Positions 11,117 to 23,681 are shown, counted from the stretch's first letter. The stretch: DNA of 64,000 nucleotides from Endomychus coccineus (GCA_958510875.1 OY294070.1:13135631-13199630); one strand, 5' to 3'. Notes: generated by a model not told the origin, from the letters alone. Made by a program: numbers and translations.

Positions 11117-12403
11117 ATGGATGTTGAAGAAGTTCTTTTAACTACCTGCGACTCAAACAAACCATTTGCAGCTTGTATATTCAATCCTAAAAATGGAAGT
11201 ACCATTCATCAGTATAAGAACGGCTGTACCATAGGCTTCAACACACTTTCCATACTCCGAAATGATTACATATTAGGTGGGAACGCTACAGAATCGAAGC
11301 TGTGTTTATGGCCGATGAATAATCATGATATAACGAAAAAAGTGCGGTTAATATTACCAGAACCGGCTAATTGTTTAGCCGTTTGTCCAAATTTCTGTTA
11401 CCTGGCCGTTGGGATCAAAACAAAGCTGCACATATGGCAATTGGCATCCGGGCAACTTCTCTGTATCCAGAAAAAGAATTTCCAACCGATAAATGTTGTA
11501 AAATTTTCTTCAGATGGTAACTTTGTTGTAACTGGTGGACAAGAAGGAATGATAAATACATATAGACTCGCAGATTTAGTTGACTTACAAAAAACGCGAG
11601 TTAATCAAAATAAAATTGGAGAGGTCGAACCGTTGTACACAAGAACCCATCATACGATGCCGATAATGGATATATTTGTAACATGTTTTGGATCAAAGGC
11701 AAGGTTTGCAACAGCTTCAGTCGACCATTCGTGTAAAATATATAATTTGTACAATGGAGAATTGATGTTGAATTTGATATTTCCATGCCCGTTGTACTCA
11801 GTTATTTTTGATTCGATGTGCTGGCAATTATTTGTAGGTACTTCGACAGGTGCAATATATTTTTTCTCCTTAAAAGATACTCCAAGAACTATCGATCATC
11901 ATATTGGACATAGTGAATCGAACAAGTCATCCCAAATGTTTATTGGACATGATGACAAAGTTCGATGTTTAGATCTTAACATGTCAAACACTATTTTAGC
12001 TTCGGGATCTGATGATAAATCGATGATAATTTGGGAAATTCAGAGTAAACAAGTGCTGAAGAGGATTGTGCATGTGGGTCCGATCACCAACCTTTGGTTT
12101 ATGTTGAAGCACGAGAATATTTTAAAACAAAACTTCAAACCAACTGTTAGCATACAACATTTAGACATGAATATGAATTCAGATAATGATAATTTTCCTG
12201 TAACTGTGATTCAAACAGTCGATATTACAAAGACTCAAGAAGATTATAAGCAACTTCAGAAACATATTATGGAAGGGATTGAAACGGAGAACAGATATTT
12301 GAGAGCAATGAATAAACAATTATTTGATGCGGCGCTAGAGATTGCAGGACTCGATCCAAGTACAAAGTCTCCGGTACAAAACAACATACCTGAGTTAATG
12401 TAA
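11117..12403 (+). CDS. WDR18: WD repeat-containing protein 18
   Basis: One uninterrupted frame of 428 codons, the length of animal WDR18 (about 430). The start MDVEEVLLTTCDSNKPFAAC and the order of beta-propeller blades fit the family: CLAVCPNFCYLAVGIKTKLH/IWQLASGQLL, INVVKFSSDGNFVVTGGQEG, ATASVDHSCKIYNLYNGELM and GHDDKVRCLDLNMSNTILAS with SGSDDKSMIIWEI. A helical tail with YKQLQKHIMEGIETENRYLR follows the propeller, as in WDR18/Ipi3. The family works with PELP1/TEX10/LAS1L (yeast Rix1 complex) in 60S ribosome maturation in the nucleus; this is family knowledge. The single exon is intact, with no stop or frameshift. It lies about 1 kb downstream of ZNHIT2 on the same strand. Confidence 0.85.
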   Translation: MDVEEVLLTTCDSNKPFAACIFNPKNGSTIHQYKNGCTIGFNTLSILRNDYILGGNATESKLCLWPMNNHDITKKVRLILPEPANCLAVCPNFCYLAVGIKTKLHIWQLASGQLLCIQKKNFQPINVVKFSSDGNFVVTGGQEGMINTYRLADLVDLQKTRVNQNKIGEVEPLYTRTHHTMPIMDIFVTCFGSKARFATASVDHSCKIYNLYNGELMLNLIFPCPLYSVIFDSMCWQLFVGTSTGAIYFFSLKDTPRTIDHHIGHSESNKSSQMFIGHDDKVRCLDLNMSNTILASGSDDKSMIIWEIQSKQVLKRIVHVGPITNLWFMLKHENILKQNFKPTVSIQHLDMNMNSDNDNFPVTVIQTVDITKTQEDYKQLQKHIMEGIETENRYLRAMNKQLFDAALEIAGLDPSTKSPVQNNIPELM

Positions 12404-12612
12404 TTTTAGCGTGTTTTTATTAAAGTTAACTTTTTCGTAATTGTTACTTTTTGATTTTCATATATCCCTGTGTACACAATATCCAAACAATTAGTTATAT
12501 CCACAGTTAAAACCTAGACTTAAACAAACTGTCTTTACTTTAAATGTAGGCAAAACATAGATATTATATATTGTATATATAATATCTATGATTACGTATC
12601 ATTCTAGTTGTC

Positions 12613-13038
12613 CACGGTCGTATACAAAGGTCTGGAAACTCTATAACCATAGTCAACCGACTTGAGTCTTACGGGTCGCCTAGCTCGTAGTCCCTCGCTC
12701 AGCCACCAGCTAGCGCTTGGATCACGAAGTGGTAAAACGATTTCTTCCCGGAATCGCAAGCATCCACTTTTTTCGCATTTCCGCATCTTTCGGAACTTTG
12801 AAAACAGAAGTTTCTTGCTTTACACTTTTGTACCCCGTTTTGCATTTCGGCACAATGCACGACTTCGTAATTTGTTTCTAAAAACGCAGGTATTCCTTGT
12901 GTTGACAAGTCAACTGACAGTTGCCAGAAAATACTCCTACGTGACGACTTTTGGTACTACGGGCCAGTCGACGCTTAGCGGACTCACTGCTCACATAGGA
13001 AACAACCTCGAGTTTCCAGACCTGTGTATACCACCGTG
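12613..13038. mobile_element. Non-autonomous DNA element, 8-bp TSD, same family as 8554-9165
   Basis: The TIR starts CACGGTCGTATACAAAGGTC and the right end mirrors it (to ...ACCACCGTG). Exact TAGTTGTC duplications flank it (12605-12612 and 13039-13046). The interior is a shortened version of the 8554-9165 copy. It carries no gene; the open frame across it is incidental. Confidence 0.8.
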
Positions 13039-13258
13039 TAGTTGTCTTCTTTCCCTCACTTGCATTGGCAAGCTACATAGAACTATCATGCAATATATTC
13101 TCAGTGGTGGTGAAGCATAGAACGATATGGTAGATAGATTGCTTGTAATTTAACGAATTGGCAATTATCCTTCAATATTCAGTAGATTTCCCAACTCTCC
13201 TCTATCAAAGAGTTCTATATATATAGAACTCTTTGTCTTCTACAGCATAGATTTCATA

Positions 13259-13541
13259 TAGCATAGAGGAGTAAAGCCTGTGTTTAAGGTATATAAGCGG
13301 TACGTGACATGTTCAAATTTCGTAGCGGTACTCCCCTCCAACCGCTTACATTGATGACGGCGTGCTCTTATATGAAAAAAAATAATACCGCTGTGTTTCA
13401 GTCATCTTATGAAAGGTATCCACAATTAACATGTAAAAGGTACCGCGAGAACGTTACCTTGAGCGAGAAGAGTGGGGACCGCTAATAGAGAAAATTTCAT
13501 TCGAACCTTGCGTGGCATTACGGCTTTACTCCTCTATGCTC
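13259..13541. repeat. MITE-like inverted-repeat element
   Basis: GCATAGAGGAGTAAAGCC at 13261 is mirrored by GGCTTTACTCCTCTATGC ending 13539. About 245 bp of non-coding sequence lies between. No clear target duplication was found. A short AGTTCTATATATATAGAACT palindrome lies just to the left (13211-13230). Confidence 0.5.
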
Positions 13542-13744
13542 TACAGTCACACTGTAGAGAAAGTAGAAAAGTGTAAGAAATGTTCAATTGTTCTGTGGAC
13601 AAAACTTTTGTTTTATTATTTATCAACGTACATGATTCAAGAGAAAGATATAAATAATTATTAATAGAAAGAAATGTGATAAGAATTGAAATTATGAGAT
13701 TCCGAAACTTATTATTATTGCTATGGTGTTAATTTTTGTATGTT

Positions 13745-14619
13745 ATGGAAGTTTTAGAAACGTCAGATCCTTTGGAAGATACACATTACATAAAAGAAGA
13801 AATTGAATTTGAATCAGATAATTCAATCAGTGATTTAAAATTCGATACAAGGAAGTGAGGAATGTTCCCTGTTCCATTTAACCTGACCTACTAATTGTAT
13901 GTTCTAGCATTGAATCTGACAAAGTACCAGCCATACCTGATGGCAACATTGAAATCCCCGAAATCAAATATGACAATTCAACTTGTCCCATCTGCAATGA
14001 AACATTACTACATGTAACTTACGTGCAACATCTTCATAGAGAACATCCAAATAGTAATATCTACCCTTGTCAACTATGTGGGTCAAAATCAATCAGAATA
14101 AAATATTTATTGAAGCATATAAAAAACAAACATATTCATCCGAAGCTACATGAATGTAAATATTGTGAGTATAGCACACTAGATACGCAAACTCTAAAAT
14201 GACATGAAAATAGTATTCATACCAAATCAAGATTGTATCCTTGTGAACAATGTGATTATAAAGCTACTACATCATTGACTTTGAGAAGACATGTGGAGAA
14301 TAGACATATCAATATAAAGCCATTCCTTTGTGACTTTTGTGAGTACAGAGCTGTCCGGGTAACCACTTTAAAAAGACATTTTTCGGCTGTTCACATGAAA
14401 GAGAAAAACCACAAGTGTCCACTATGCAACTACGGAGCTATTCAGGCAAGTACTCTAAAGATACACATGAAAACACATGAACCTAAAGAGAAAAGAAAAA
14501 TGAAACCTGAAACAGCAGTGATTTGTAAATTGTGTAATTTAGTGTGTAAACGAAAGTCCGGTCTGACCAAACATCTGAGGCAGAAACATACCCTAAAAAG
14601 AAGTCCTCAACATGTGTGA
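13745..14619 (+). pseudogene. C2H2 zinc-finger gene interrupted by an in-frame stop
   Basis: Exon 1 (13745-13854; MEVLETSDPLEDTHYIKEEI...) splices at AA|GTGAGG to 13908 in frame. Exon 2 encodes about six C2H2 fingers of the CxxC...HxxxH type (CPICNETLLHVTYVQHLHRE; CQLCGSKSIRIKYLLKHIKN; CKYCEYSTLDTQTLK...). At 14200-14202 the codon expected to be the Arg of a KRH is TGA, cutting the third finger. The frame then resumes in register: CEQCDYKATTSLTLRRHVEN, CDFCEYRAVRVTTLKRHFSA, CPLCNYGAIQASTLKIHMKT, CKLCNLVCKRKSGLTKHLRQ. The rest is undamaged, so this may be a young nonsense mutation, a segregating allele, readthrough or a sequence error. The partner genes are unknown. Confidence 0.7.
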
Positions 14620-15179
14620 GAATACACCTGGAGATTCTATCAATTTCTAGTGAATCAGGAAATGAAAATACTGTTAAAAATGAGGAAGAAAAATACTAGT
14701 TACATAATGAATTGTGAATAAAAACCACTTTATACTTGACATGCTGCTGGAATTCTGATTAAAAAATAGTGAGATTAGTGTTAATATTTCCTGGGAAACA
14801 GCGGGGGTTGGCTATTACTTCATGCAAGTAGGTAATAATCCTGTGTTAGATGGAATACATGGAAAGAGGTTAACGCAACAGGAAAGGATATTAAGGATCA
14901 GTTTAGTTATCTTTTGAATTTTGATTTTCAATGTTACTTGTTGGGAATTTTTCAAACTAAACTGAGATTTAAAGAGTATCCCCGATTAAGATGGTCAAAA
15001 TGCCCCCCTCCGCGAAATCTAAAATCGGAGTTATAGTGGAGTAAATCTGGCAAATGGTTGGCGAAAATTTTACGATGCATAGCCACCCGGTGGAAAAGTT
15101 TTTTTAGGGTACCAACAATAACTTCTTGAAATTTTTATTTCCCAAAGTGGGTGCAACCCAAAAAATGATTGAAATGGTA

Positions 15180-15960
15180 ACTTTGAACCTTTTAGAAGGT
15201 GGTGATAGCCCCAAACCGGGTCGAAAACTGTTTTGAAATAGTTAATTTTCCGTAAATCGAATGACGTTCACGTGAGAAGCGCGTAGCTCGCATATTAGAA
15301 AAGTGCAAATTGGTTGTACCTAATACGGCTTTACGACGACTTTTCGCTCCATGTAGTTAGATTTAGTGTCGGACCGTGCCCAATGGCCCTTCTTTTTTCG
15401 ATAAATGTCCATTAAATAGGAAAATATAATTAAAATAGTTCGAGGTATTGTCAGATCGCAGCTATGCACGTCTGACGTGCCAAGTACCAAAGGGAATTTT
15501 CTAGCTACTAAAATATACCCGAAGCGGGTAAAAGCTAGCGGCCCATAGCAAAAAAGACTTTATTATAACTGGCGCCGGCCGCACGGGCCACTAAACGGCC
15601 TCAAATTAACAAGATCGGGGTAAAATGTATAAACTATCTGACGCGTAGCGAGCTCCTCGAGGGATATGTCAAAATCATTTCGTTCGTAGCTTATTACATA
15701 GGACATCTGGCGTTCATGCAATTGTGTTTTTATACAATTCGAACCTTCTAATTTCGATAGGCCGAGTGAAAATCCCGGAGCCTCAAGCGCTAAAGAGTTC
15801 TGTGTGTTTGAACTTTCGTATAAAATTTCGAAATTTGGCATTCTTAGAAACGTCAAATTAATTAATCTGGCACAAGATTTGGGGATATTTTTATTCAAAT
15901 CGATATAATACCAATTTTTGGCGGTTATATTGTAATAATAATAATAAAAATTTCTCAAAA
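15180..15960 (-). repeat. Copy of the repeat family seen at 44365-45358
   Basis: Read on the minus strand, this block matches 44440-45150. Shared pieces include CATGAACGCCAGA.GTCCTAT, GAGGAGCTCGCTA, GCCGGCGCCAGTT and CACGTGAACATCATTTGATT in slightly diverged form. The 131-codon open frame at 15563-15958 is not conserved as a frame between copies, so I treat it as repeat, not gene. Confidence 0.5.
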
Positions 15961-16739
15961 TCGAAAACTAAAGCCTGTACTTTCAATTAAAATTCACCAT
16001 TCGAAAGATCGTCATCGATAATGTTAAAAAAGAACCAAACTATAGTCCAAGACGTAACCCAAAAATGCCGCTAAGTAGCTTAAAATAAATCATAAAGATT
16101 TGACGTGGTTTGACGGTAACCTATGTAAGGATTAAGTGATAATTCACGAAGAGAACTGATTTCGGAGGTGTATGTATAATAAAACGATGTAGAAATAATG
16201 CCAAGAGATCTTAAATAGCTATATACTGCTCAGAAACTTCCAAAATGGTCCATGGACGAAGGTATACTTCCTAGGGGTACAAGTACATTTTTACAACTTT
16301 CGGTGCTTTGGGCCACGAAAAAGCATACATATCGACTCTAGAATCTTTTAAATAAGCTTTGCTAGAAATCTATGGTCTTATTTCACCAAAATCTAACCCT
16401 ATTCATAGTTTGGGAGTTGAAAGTAGTAAACTGGCCAATATAAGCCGGAAAAAAAAATGAGTTCCATGACATAAAACTATATGCAAATACCTATATTTTC
16501 CCGCAAAGCAGATCCCGATCGGATGTAAATGACATGAGATATCTTAATTTGAAAAATAACTAAAAAATTGACTTAAATTTGAATTTCTGGAAAACTATTC
16601 AATGTTTTCACTTGAAGTTTGAAAGGTAGTTTTGAGAACATAACACCTATCTTCAGTTCAAATTTCAGCCAAATCGGTTGAAAAATGACCGAGTCAGCCG
16701 TTACGCAAGATTCCTTGCATATATGAGTATATATATATC

Positions 16740-16752
16740 TATATCTCTTAAG

Positions 16753-16786
<34 letters not shown>

Positions 16787-17060
16787 TTTTATTGATATTC
16801 TTGAACCATTTGTAATATTTGTATGCTTTCTTGGTATATTGGTTCGTATATTACTGAAAATAAAATGAAATAAAAATTCTTTTTGACGTTTTGACAATGT
16901 TTATCGCATCGTAAAATTTTCGCCAACCTTGCTTATTTTCTCGCCAGATTTACTCCACAATAAACATTGTCGAAACGTCAAAAAGAATTTTTATTTCATT
17001 TTATTTTCAGTAATATACGAACCAATATACCAAGAAAGCATACAAATATATATATATATA
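16740..17060. repeat. TA microsatellite and about 88-bp hairpin
   Basis: A TA run at 16754-16783 is followed by arms 16815-16904 and 16961-17047. These are near-perfect inverted copies (ATTTGTATGCTTTCTTGGTA... against its complement), with about 55 bp between. A second TA run (17047-17063) closes the hairpin. Confidence 0.6.
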
Positions 17061-18106
17061 TATGTATTACGGGGAGGGGAGAGGTCGGATCAACTTGAAA
17101 TTTGGGCTGGAAGTTCCTTGGACATTGACAAAAGGGTACTACTTTGGTTTCTTAATTTTCAATACAACCAGAGATATTAAAAATGTCAAAAAAACCCATT
17201 TTGGCCAAAAAAAAGGGTTGCACTTTGGGGAATAAAAATTTCAGGAGGTTGTTGTTGGTACCCTAAAAAAACGTTTCCACTGGGTCGCTATGCATCGTAA
17301 AATTTTCGCCAACCTTGCTTATTTTCTCGCCAGATTTACTCCACTATTATTACCTGTTTTGAATTGTCAAATAAACATGTTTCCTGGGGTGGTATGGTCG
17401 ATACCCCCCTCCCCCCACAGACCCCCGTGGAGGAGAAAAACTTTTTTTCTCATCGTCACGTATATGCAAAATGTTATTCCTCGTGCAAAAGTATTGTTAT
17501 CAATGGTCACCTTCAGCAAAAAAATTTTAACCCCCATCGAGGTCCATCTAAGGCTCCAAAAACGTGTTTAAAACTTTAAAATCGATTTTTATAGCATCAA
17601 ACCAAGTGGTACACCAAAGTTCGATTCACTATCCTATTGCTTAGTAAAAAAACCTAAAAAAATCTATACGTACATGATTTAGATAGGAGTGGTGGTTCAC
17701 ATGCAAAAAGCGTTTTTTTTTGTTTTTTAAAGGTTTTTACTCTTTTTTATTTAAATAAAGGTATATATGAATCCAAAATTATTACTTATATTAGCCAGGG
17801 ATGATGCACCTATGATATATAAACATTTTGATATTTTGTTTGCTTTTTACCTGCAAAATTCACTAATTTATTGAATTTCTAACCAACCCGTACGTGACAT
17901 TACCGTTAAGAAACGTATTTTACCTTCAATTCATTGTTTATCGACCATACCACCCTAGGAAACGTGTTTATTTGTCAGTTCAAAACAGGTAATAACTCCG
18001 ATTTTAGATTTCGCGGAGGGGGGCATTTTGACCACCTTAATCGGGGATACCCTTTTGTATGTGTTTACAAATAATTTCTTTGCAATTTGCAACGCAAATA
18101 TAACTA

Positions 18107-21100
18107 TGGTGTGTCCCTAGTTAGAATTTTCCATATACGGTGGGTTCTTGTGGATTCATATTTCAAAGAATAATAGATATAAATTAGTGTGTTTTGAAGT
18201 ACTGTTAGGTTTTTTAAAATTTTTCAATAGCTTTGATTTTCAAGATTTAACAATTTCACGAATTGCCAATAAACAGATAGTTATTCCATTTATCATAAAA
18301 CTACACACAATTTGTACCCAGAATCTCATAAATTCGGATTGGGCGTGCTGATGATCAGTTATTAACAAAAAAACATAAAGAAGAAACAGAATTATCATAA
18401 ATAAGCCACAACTGGATCAAATCATAAAGTAGAGAAGACGAACGAATAGTCTAATAAAGCAATATAAATAAAAAATAAACCCCCTTATCCACTAAAAATA
18501 CTGTTAAAGTACTGATGACCTTTCAGCTACCAAATAGCCATCATCATCTCTTTCTTTAATCGGAGGACCCATCAAGGAAAGACCAATGTGTTCTACCTAT
18601 ACTAGCAACGAGGCCACCGTTTTTTTGAAACACCCTGGATTATACAATTTCCGCATGCAGTAATTCGACGACATACGAAAGTGAAAATCGCCATGTCTAT
18701 TTACATTGAATTTCTTCAAATGAAAGAAGAATCTTTCGCCGCAACAAAAAGTGCTTCCTTTGTTTCGAATAACATTTATCGATAGTTCCCTATTTTGTGC
18801 CCTTTGAATGTACCAGTAGTTAACCTTGAAAACACGCTAACCTGCAGAAGATAAGAAATTTAATCAGCTGTTCTTTCAATTGATAATAAGTCACATGAAA
18901 TAACCAACATAATAATATAATTTATAGTTAAAAATGAAATGTGTATACGAACGGACAACAAATAGATACCACAATGATTTATGAACGATCCTATTACAGA
19001 GGACGAATGATGCAGATAAGTGGTCCTTCGATCCAAAACAGAAAAACGACCGTAAATCGATCGTGTTTATTTTACGAACCATTTTCACCGAGTTCTTATG
19101 TTCAGAAACTAGGTGTGTCCCTATTTTGAATTTTCTATATACGGAGGGTTCTTGTGGATTCATATTTCAAAGAATAATAAATATAAATTATTGTATGTTT
19201 TGAAGGACTTCCAGGTTTTTTTCAAATTTTTCAACAATAGCTTTGATTTTCAAGATTTAACAGTTTCACGAATTGCCAATAAACAGATAGTTATTCCATT
19301 TATCATAAACCTACACACACTTTGTACCCAGAATCTCATAAATTCGGATTGGGCGTGCTGATGATCAGTTATTAACAAAAAAACATAAAGAAGAAACAGA
19401 ATTATCATAAATAAGCCACAACTGGATCAAATCATAAAGTAGAGAAGACGAACGAATAGTCTAATAAAGCAATATAAATAAAAAATAAACCCCCTTATCC
19501 ACTAAAAATACTGTTAAAGTACTGATGACCTTTCAGCTACCAAATAGCCATCATCATCTCTTTCTTTAATCGGAGGACCCATCAAGGAAAGACCAATGTG
19601 TTCTACCTATACTAGCAACGAGGCCACCGTTTTTTTGAAACACCCTGGATTATACAATTTCCGCATGCAGTAATTCGACGACATACGAAAGTGAAAATCG
19701 CCATGTCTATTTACATTGAATTTCTTCAAATGAAAGAAGAATCTTTCGCCGCAACAAAAAGTGCTTCCTTTGTTTCGAATAACATTTATCGATAGTTCCC
19801 TATTTTGTGCCCTTTGAATGTACCAGTAGTTAACCTTGAAAACACGCTAACCTGCAGAAGATAAGAAATTTAATCAGCTGTTCTTTCAATTGATAATAAG
19901 TCACATGAAATAACCAACATAATAATATAATTTATAGTTAAAAATGAAATGTGTATACGAACGGACAACAAATAGATACCACAATGATTTATGAACGATC
20001 CTATTACAGAGGACGAATGATGCAGATAAGTGGTCCTTCGATCCAAAACAGAAAAACGACCGTAAATCGATCGTGTTTATTTTACGAACCATTTTCACCG
20101 AGTTCTTATGTTCAGAAACTAGGTGTGTCCCTATTTTGAATTTTCTATATACGGAGGGTTCTTGTGGATTCATATTTCAAAGAATAATAAATATAAATTA
20201 TTGTATGTTTTGAAGGACTTCCAGGTTTTTTTCAAATTTTTCAACAATAGCTTTGATTTTCAAGATTTAACAGTTTCACGAATTGCCAATAAACAGATAG
20301 TTATTCCATTTATCATAAACCTACACACACTTTGTACCCAGAATCTCATAAATTCGGATTGGGCGTGCTGATGATCAGTTATTAACAAAAAAACATAAAG
20401 AAGAAACAGAATTATTATAAATAAACCACCACTGGAGCAAATCATGAAGTAGAGAAGACGAACGAATAGTCTAATAAAGCAATATAAATAAAAAATAAAC
20501 CCCCTTATCAGCTTAAAATACTGTTAAAGTACTGATGACCTTTCAGCTACCAAATAGCCATCATCATCTCTTTCTTTAATCGGAGGACCCATCAAGGAAA
20601 GATCAATGTGTTCCACCTATCCTAGCAATGAGGCCACCGTTTTTTGAAACACCCTGTATAAAACAATTTCCGCATGCAGTACTTCGACGACATACGAAAG
20701 TGAAAATCGCCATGTCTATTCACATTGAATTTCTTCAAATGAAAGAAGAATCTTTCGCCGCAACAAAAAGTGCTTCCTTTGTTTCGAATAACATTTATCG
20801 ATAGTTCCCTATTTTGTGCCCTTTGAATGTACCAGTAGTTAACCTTGAAAACACGCTAACCTGCAGAAGATAAGAAATTTAATCAGCTGTTCTTTCATTT
20901 GATAATAATTCACATTAAATAACCAACATAATAATATAACTTATAGTTAAAAACTCAGTATAAAAATAGATACCACAATGATTTAAGAACGATCCTATTA
21001 CAGAGGACGAATGATGCAGATGAGCGGTCCTTCGATCCAAAACGGAAAAACGACCGTAAATCGATCGTGTTTATTTTACGAACCATTTTGACCGAGTTCT

Positions 21101-21110
21101 TATGTTCAGA
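18107..21110. repeat. Three tandem copies of a 1010-bp repeat
   Basis: Copies start at 18107, 19111 and 20121 with (A)GGTGTGTCCCTA. The stretch from about 18313 to 19322 recurs exactly 1010 bp later, up to about 20410. The outer ends (before 18313 and after 20410) are diverged. Each unit holds the right end of a mariner-type MITE (TTTTTTTGAAACACCCTG) and the motif TACTGATGACCTTTCAGCTA. Frames inside repeat identically and show no known domain. A partial fourth copy is at 26868-27240. Confidence 0.8.
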
Positions 21111-21639
21111 AATTGATCGTATGAATATTGTAGAGCTTCCAAATAGCCATCATCAGTTTACTCTTTCTTTAAACGGAGGACCCATTAAGAAAGACCGATG
21201 TGGTACCAAGGTTTTTCCCTCATCAAGCAGACTATGCAAATGTTTCTGAGATTGTTAGATTAATAAAAGTTCCTACATTGAAAATGCTACAACATGACGC
21301 TACTAACTAAATTTGATCAACATTTAGACTGAGCTGTTTTTGAACATGTACCCTTCATATATAAAAAAGAATTAAAATCGGAAAATATGATAAAACCTAA
21401 TCAAATACCATACAAATGATTATAAGGAAATGTGCCAATTAGGAGCAAGTTTGTAACGTGCCGCGTTACGTGATTATATAGAACTATTTATTAAACGGAT
21501 TAGATTTCTTTTCGTTAGTAATCATGCAACTGATTAATTAAAGACATCTGCTAGTCAATGATATCGATTTCTGAAACTACCTCTCATGTCATGAGATGTC
21601 ACTAAATATCGCAGAGTGGGGTTATAGCTCGGCGGAAAT

Positions 21640-23300
21640 CGAAAAGACGGCATTGTGGTTTGTACTCTGATCCCGGTAAGTCGAGAAATTTTGCTTCATT
21701 GAATTTTATATAACTTTTCTTAATTTTGCTTCCGAACTATTATTCACAACAGGCTATTTAATTTGATTTAGATTTATAATTAGCGTCTGGATGTTTAGAG
21801 CCTGATTGTGATAATAGTTCGGAAGATTTATCTCGACTTGCTTGGGTGCGTGCAAACCCAATCATTTACGGATAGCATATTTCAGAATATCTTTTCCATC
21901 GTAACATCGATTGTTGTTATCTCTTGTAGTAGGATAATCTAACGGAACGTATGCAGGTTCCTTGATAATATTTCTGTACTCCTTGTAAATTTAATTCCGT
22001 ATTGACACATGCTATTTTTTTGGGATTCGTCCGAGTCACCATTTTGTAACTCTGATACGTAGTATTCAGAGTCGTCTTCGACTGCATCGTGCTATAATTA
22101 GATTTGGAATTTTCACAAGGTATTATTCAATTATTGCTTATTGAATTAAGATTATCAGGATTGCTGCGTTCGCGTGATTGCGAAATAGAGTGAAACATCA
22201 ATCTGTTGCCAAATTAATTCAAGTTCTAGTTATGTGCTAACCGGCAAATTCAACTTATTATTTACTTCCTTTCATTCACAATTTGATTAAATTACTTTAT
22301 ATCTTTTTTTTGTAACATTAATTCAATCACATATTATTTATTGCTTAATTTTAAGTAATTATTGTAACTTGATAATTCCTTCAGAAATTATTGTATTCAA
22401 TATAAATTGATATCTCTTCGAGATATCTATTTGTAATAGTGCTTACATTTTTGGGAAGATAACATTATCGGAGGTGGAATCATTTGGTTGTTCCGGCCGA
22501 TGGTGTTACCTGTCCTTGTTCTCAAGTCAGGTACTGTTCGTTTTTTTGACATTACAGGGATTTGAACGCTTGAGGGTCCTCACCCATTCACTCCTAGACG
22601 GTTTAGTGACTTTCCTGACAGGACCAGCTTCCAGTTCCTACGAGATCCAAGGAGGGTAACATTTCTTTGTCGATAGACCATTATTTCATGATCTGATTTT
22701 GTTGTTTTACCAATATTGTATTCACTAATTTCACTGAGCCATTCGTGGACTCCTTATTACTTTCCTATTCATTCTATCAAGTAATTAATTGACTTAATTT
22801 TATCAAGTAATACATGTTATAAACTATCATTCATTTTCTGGTTAAATACCAAATTGTAATTCTTTACTTCGAATTTCACCTTTATTTATAAATTTATACC
22901 TTGTATAAACTGTAAACTTGTTTTCTGGTTAAATACCAAATTGTAATTCTTTACTTCGAATTTCACCTTTATTTATAAATTTATACTTTATATAAACTGT
23001 AAACTTGTTTCCTGGTTAAATACCAAATTCCAACCGGAATAAATCAATTTGTTAAGTTGAATTTATATTGTTTTTCTAATTTCCATCAACTAATAAACCA
23101 TCTCGTGGTGCTTGTATTCTAGGCTGTGAATTCATTTATTTTTATAGTTGTTCAGTAAGCAATTGGCGCTCAAACAATTCACCAGTCTAGAATTACAAGG
23201 CACGTTTCACTACGAGCCCTGAGATTAACTATTTCAAATTGAGCTAGTTGGGTCAATATAAACCGGCCTAAGCGGGTCCGTTTCACTGGCGCCCAACATA
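21640..23300 (+). repeat. Possible LTR with primer-binding site
   Basis: At 23288 TGGCGCCCAACATAGATGGG follows ...GGGTCCGTTTCAC. TGGCGCCCAAC is the form of a lysine-tRNA primer-binding site used by many Gypsy-type elements. The preceding kilobase is AT-rich with AATAAA (23039), as in an LTR. I could not define the left LTR end, and no gag/pol follows, so this would be a truncated 5' end. Confidence 0.3.
22832..23030. repeat. 88-bp tandem repeat, about 2.3 copies
   Basis: TTTTCTGGTTAAATACCAAA begins units at 22832 and 22920, and a slightly changed third start at 23008. The unit includes TTTACTTCGAATTTCACC. It lies inside the putative LTR. Confidence 0.7.
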
Positions 23301-23681
23301 GATGGGCTGCCGTTTCACATCCGTTTCAAGTTGAAACAAATTTAATCATCCAGTCATCATTTATTGACATCACAGATTTCAATTGACAGAAATACTAATT
23401 TATACAACCTTTTATTACACAGGTGCCAGGAAAAAGTGTTAAAAAGAAACGAAATAACCTAAAAATAAACATGATACACAATTTACAAACTTAGTTTAAA
23501 AAGGTAGTATTTAAAGCAAACCCATAATCTAAATTCTGATATTATTGATAACATATTCAATTTAAAATATGTTGCAATAGAAATACTGGTTTGCTAGCTA
23601 TGTATATTTTACATAAATTCTCAATTAACCTACGTTGGATTATCACACAGTTTTTGATATAATTATTGTGGTAGTACCTAT

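Larger units (their letters stand above)
14976..18052. mobile_element. 3.1-kb composite element bounded by inverted repeats
   Basis: The left edge (GTATCCCCGATTAAGATGGT, AAAATGCCCCCCTCCGCGAA, ATCTAAAATCGGAGTTAT) is mirrored at 17992-18052. A second inverted pair lies inside (15044-15125 against 17255-17345; GTGGAGTAAATCTGGC, GGTTGGCGAAAATTTTACGA). TGACAATGTTTATCGCA-type sequence plus that block recurs at 16915. No transposase was identified. The interior holds a member of the 44365-45358 repeat family and a hairpin. Confidence 0.55.

Noticed and set aside
15563..15958. 131-codon minus-strand frame
   Set aside because: Lies in a repeat whose other copy (44440-44800) does not keep the frame.
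18500..18560. CTGATGA motif as hammerhead
   Set aside because: On the strand carrying GAAA, the first core is altered (ATGATGA) and no stem III or cleavage site follows.
18891..20371. Identical frames repeated at 1010-bp spacing
   Set aside because: They are the tandem repeat itself, with no protein-like features.
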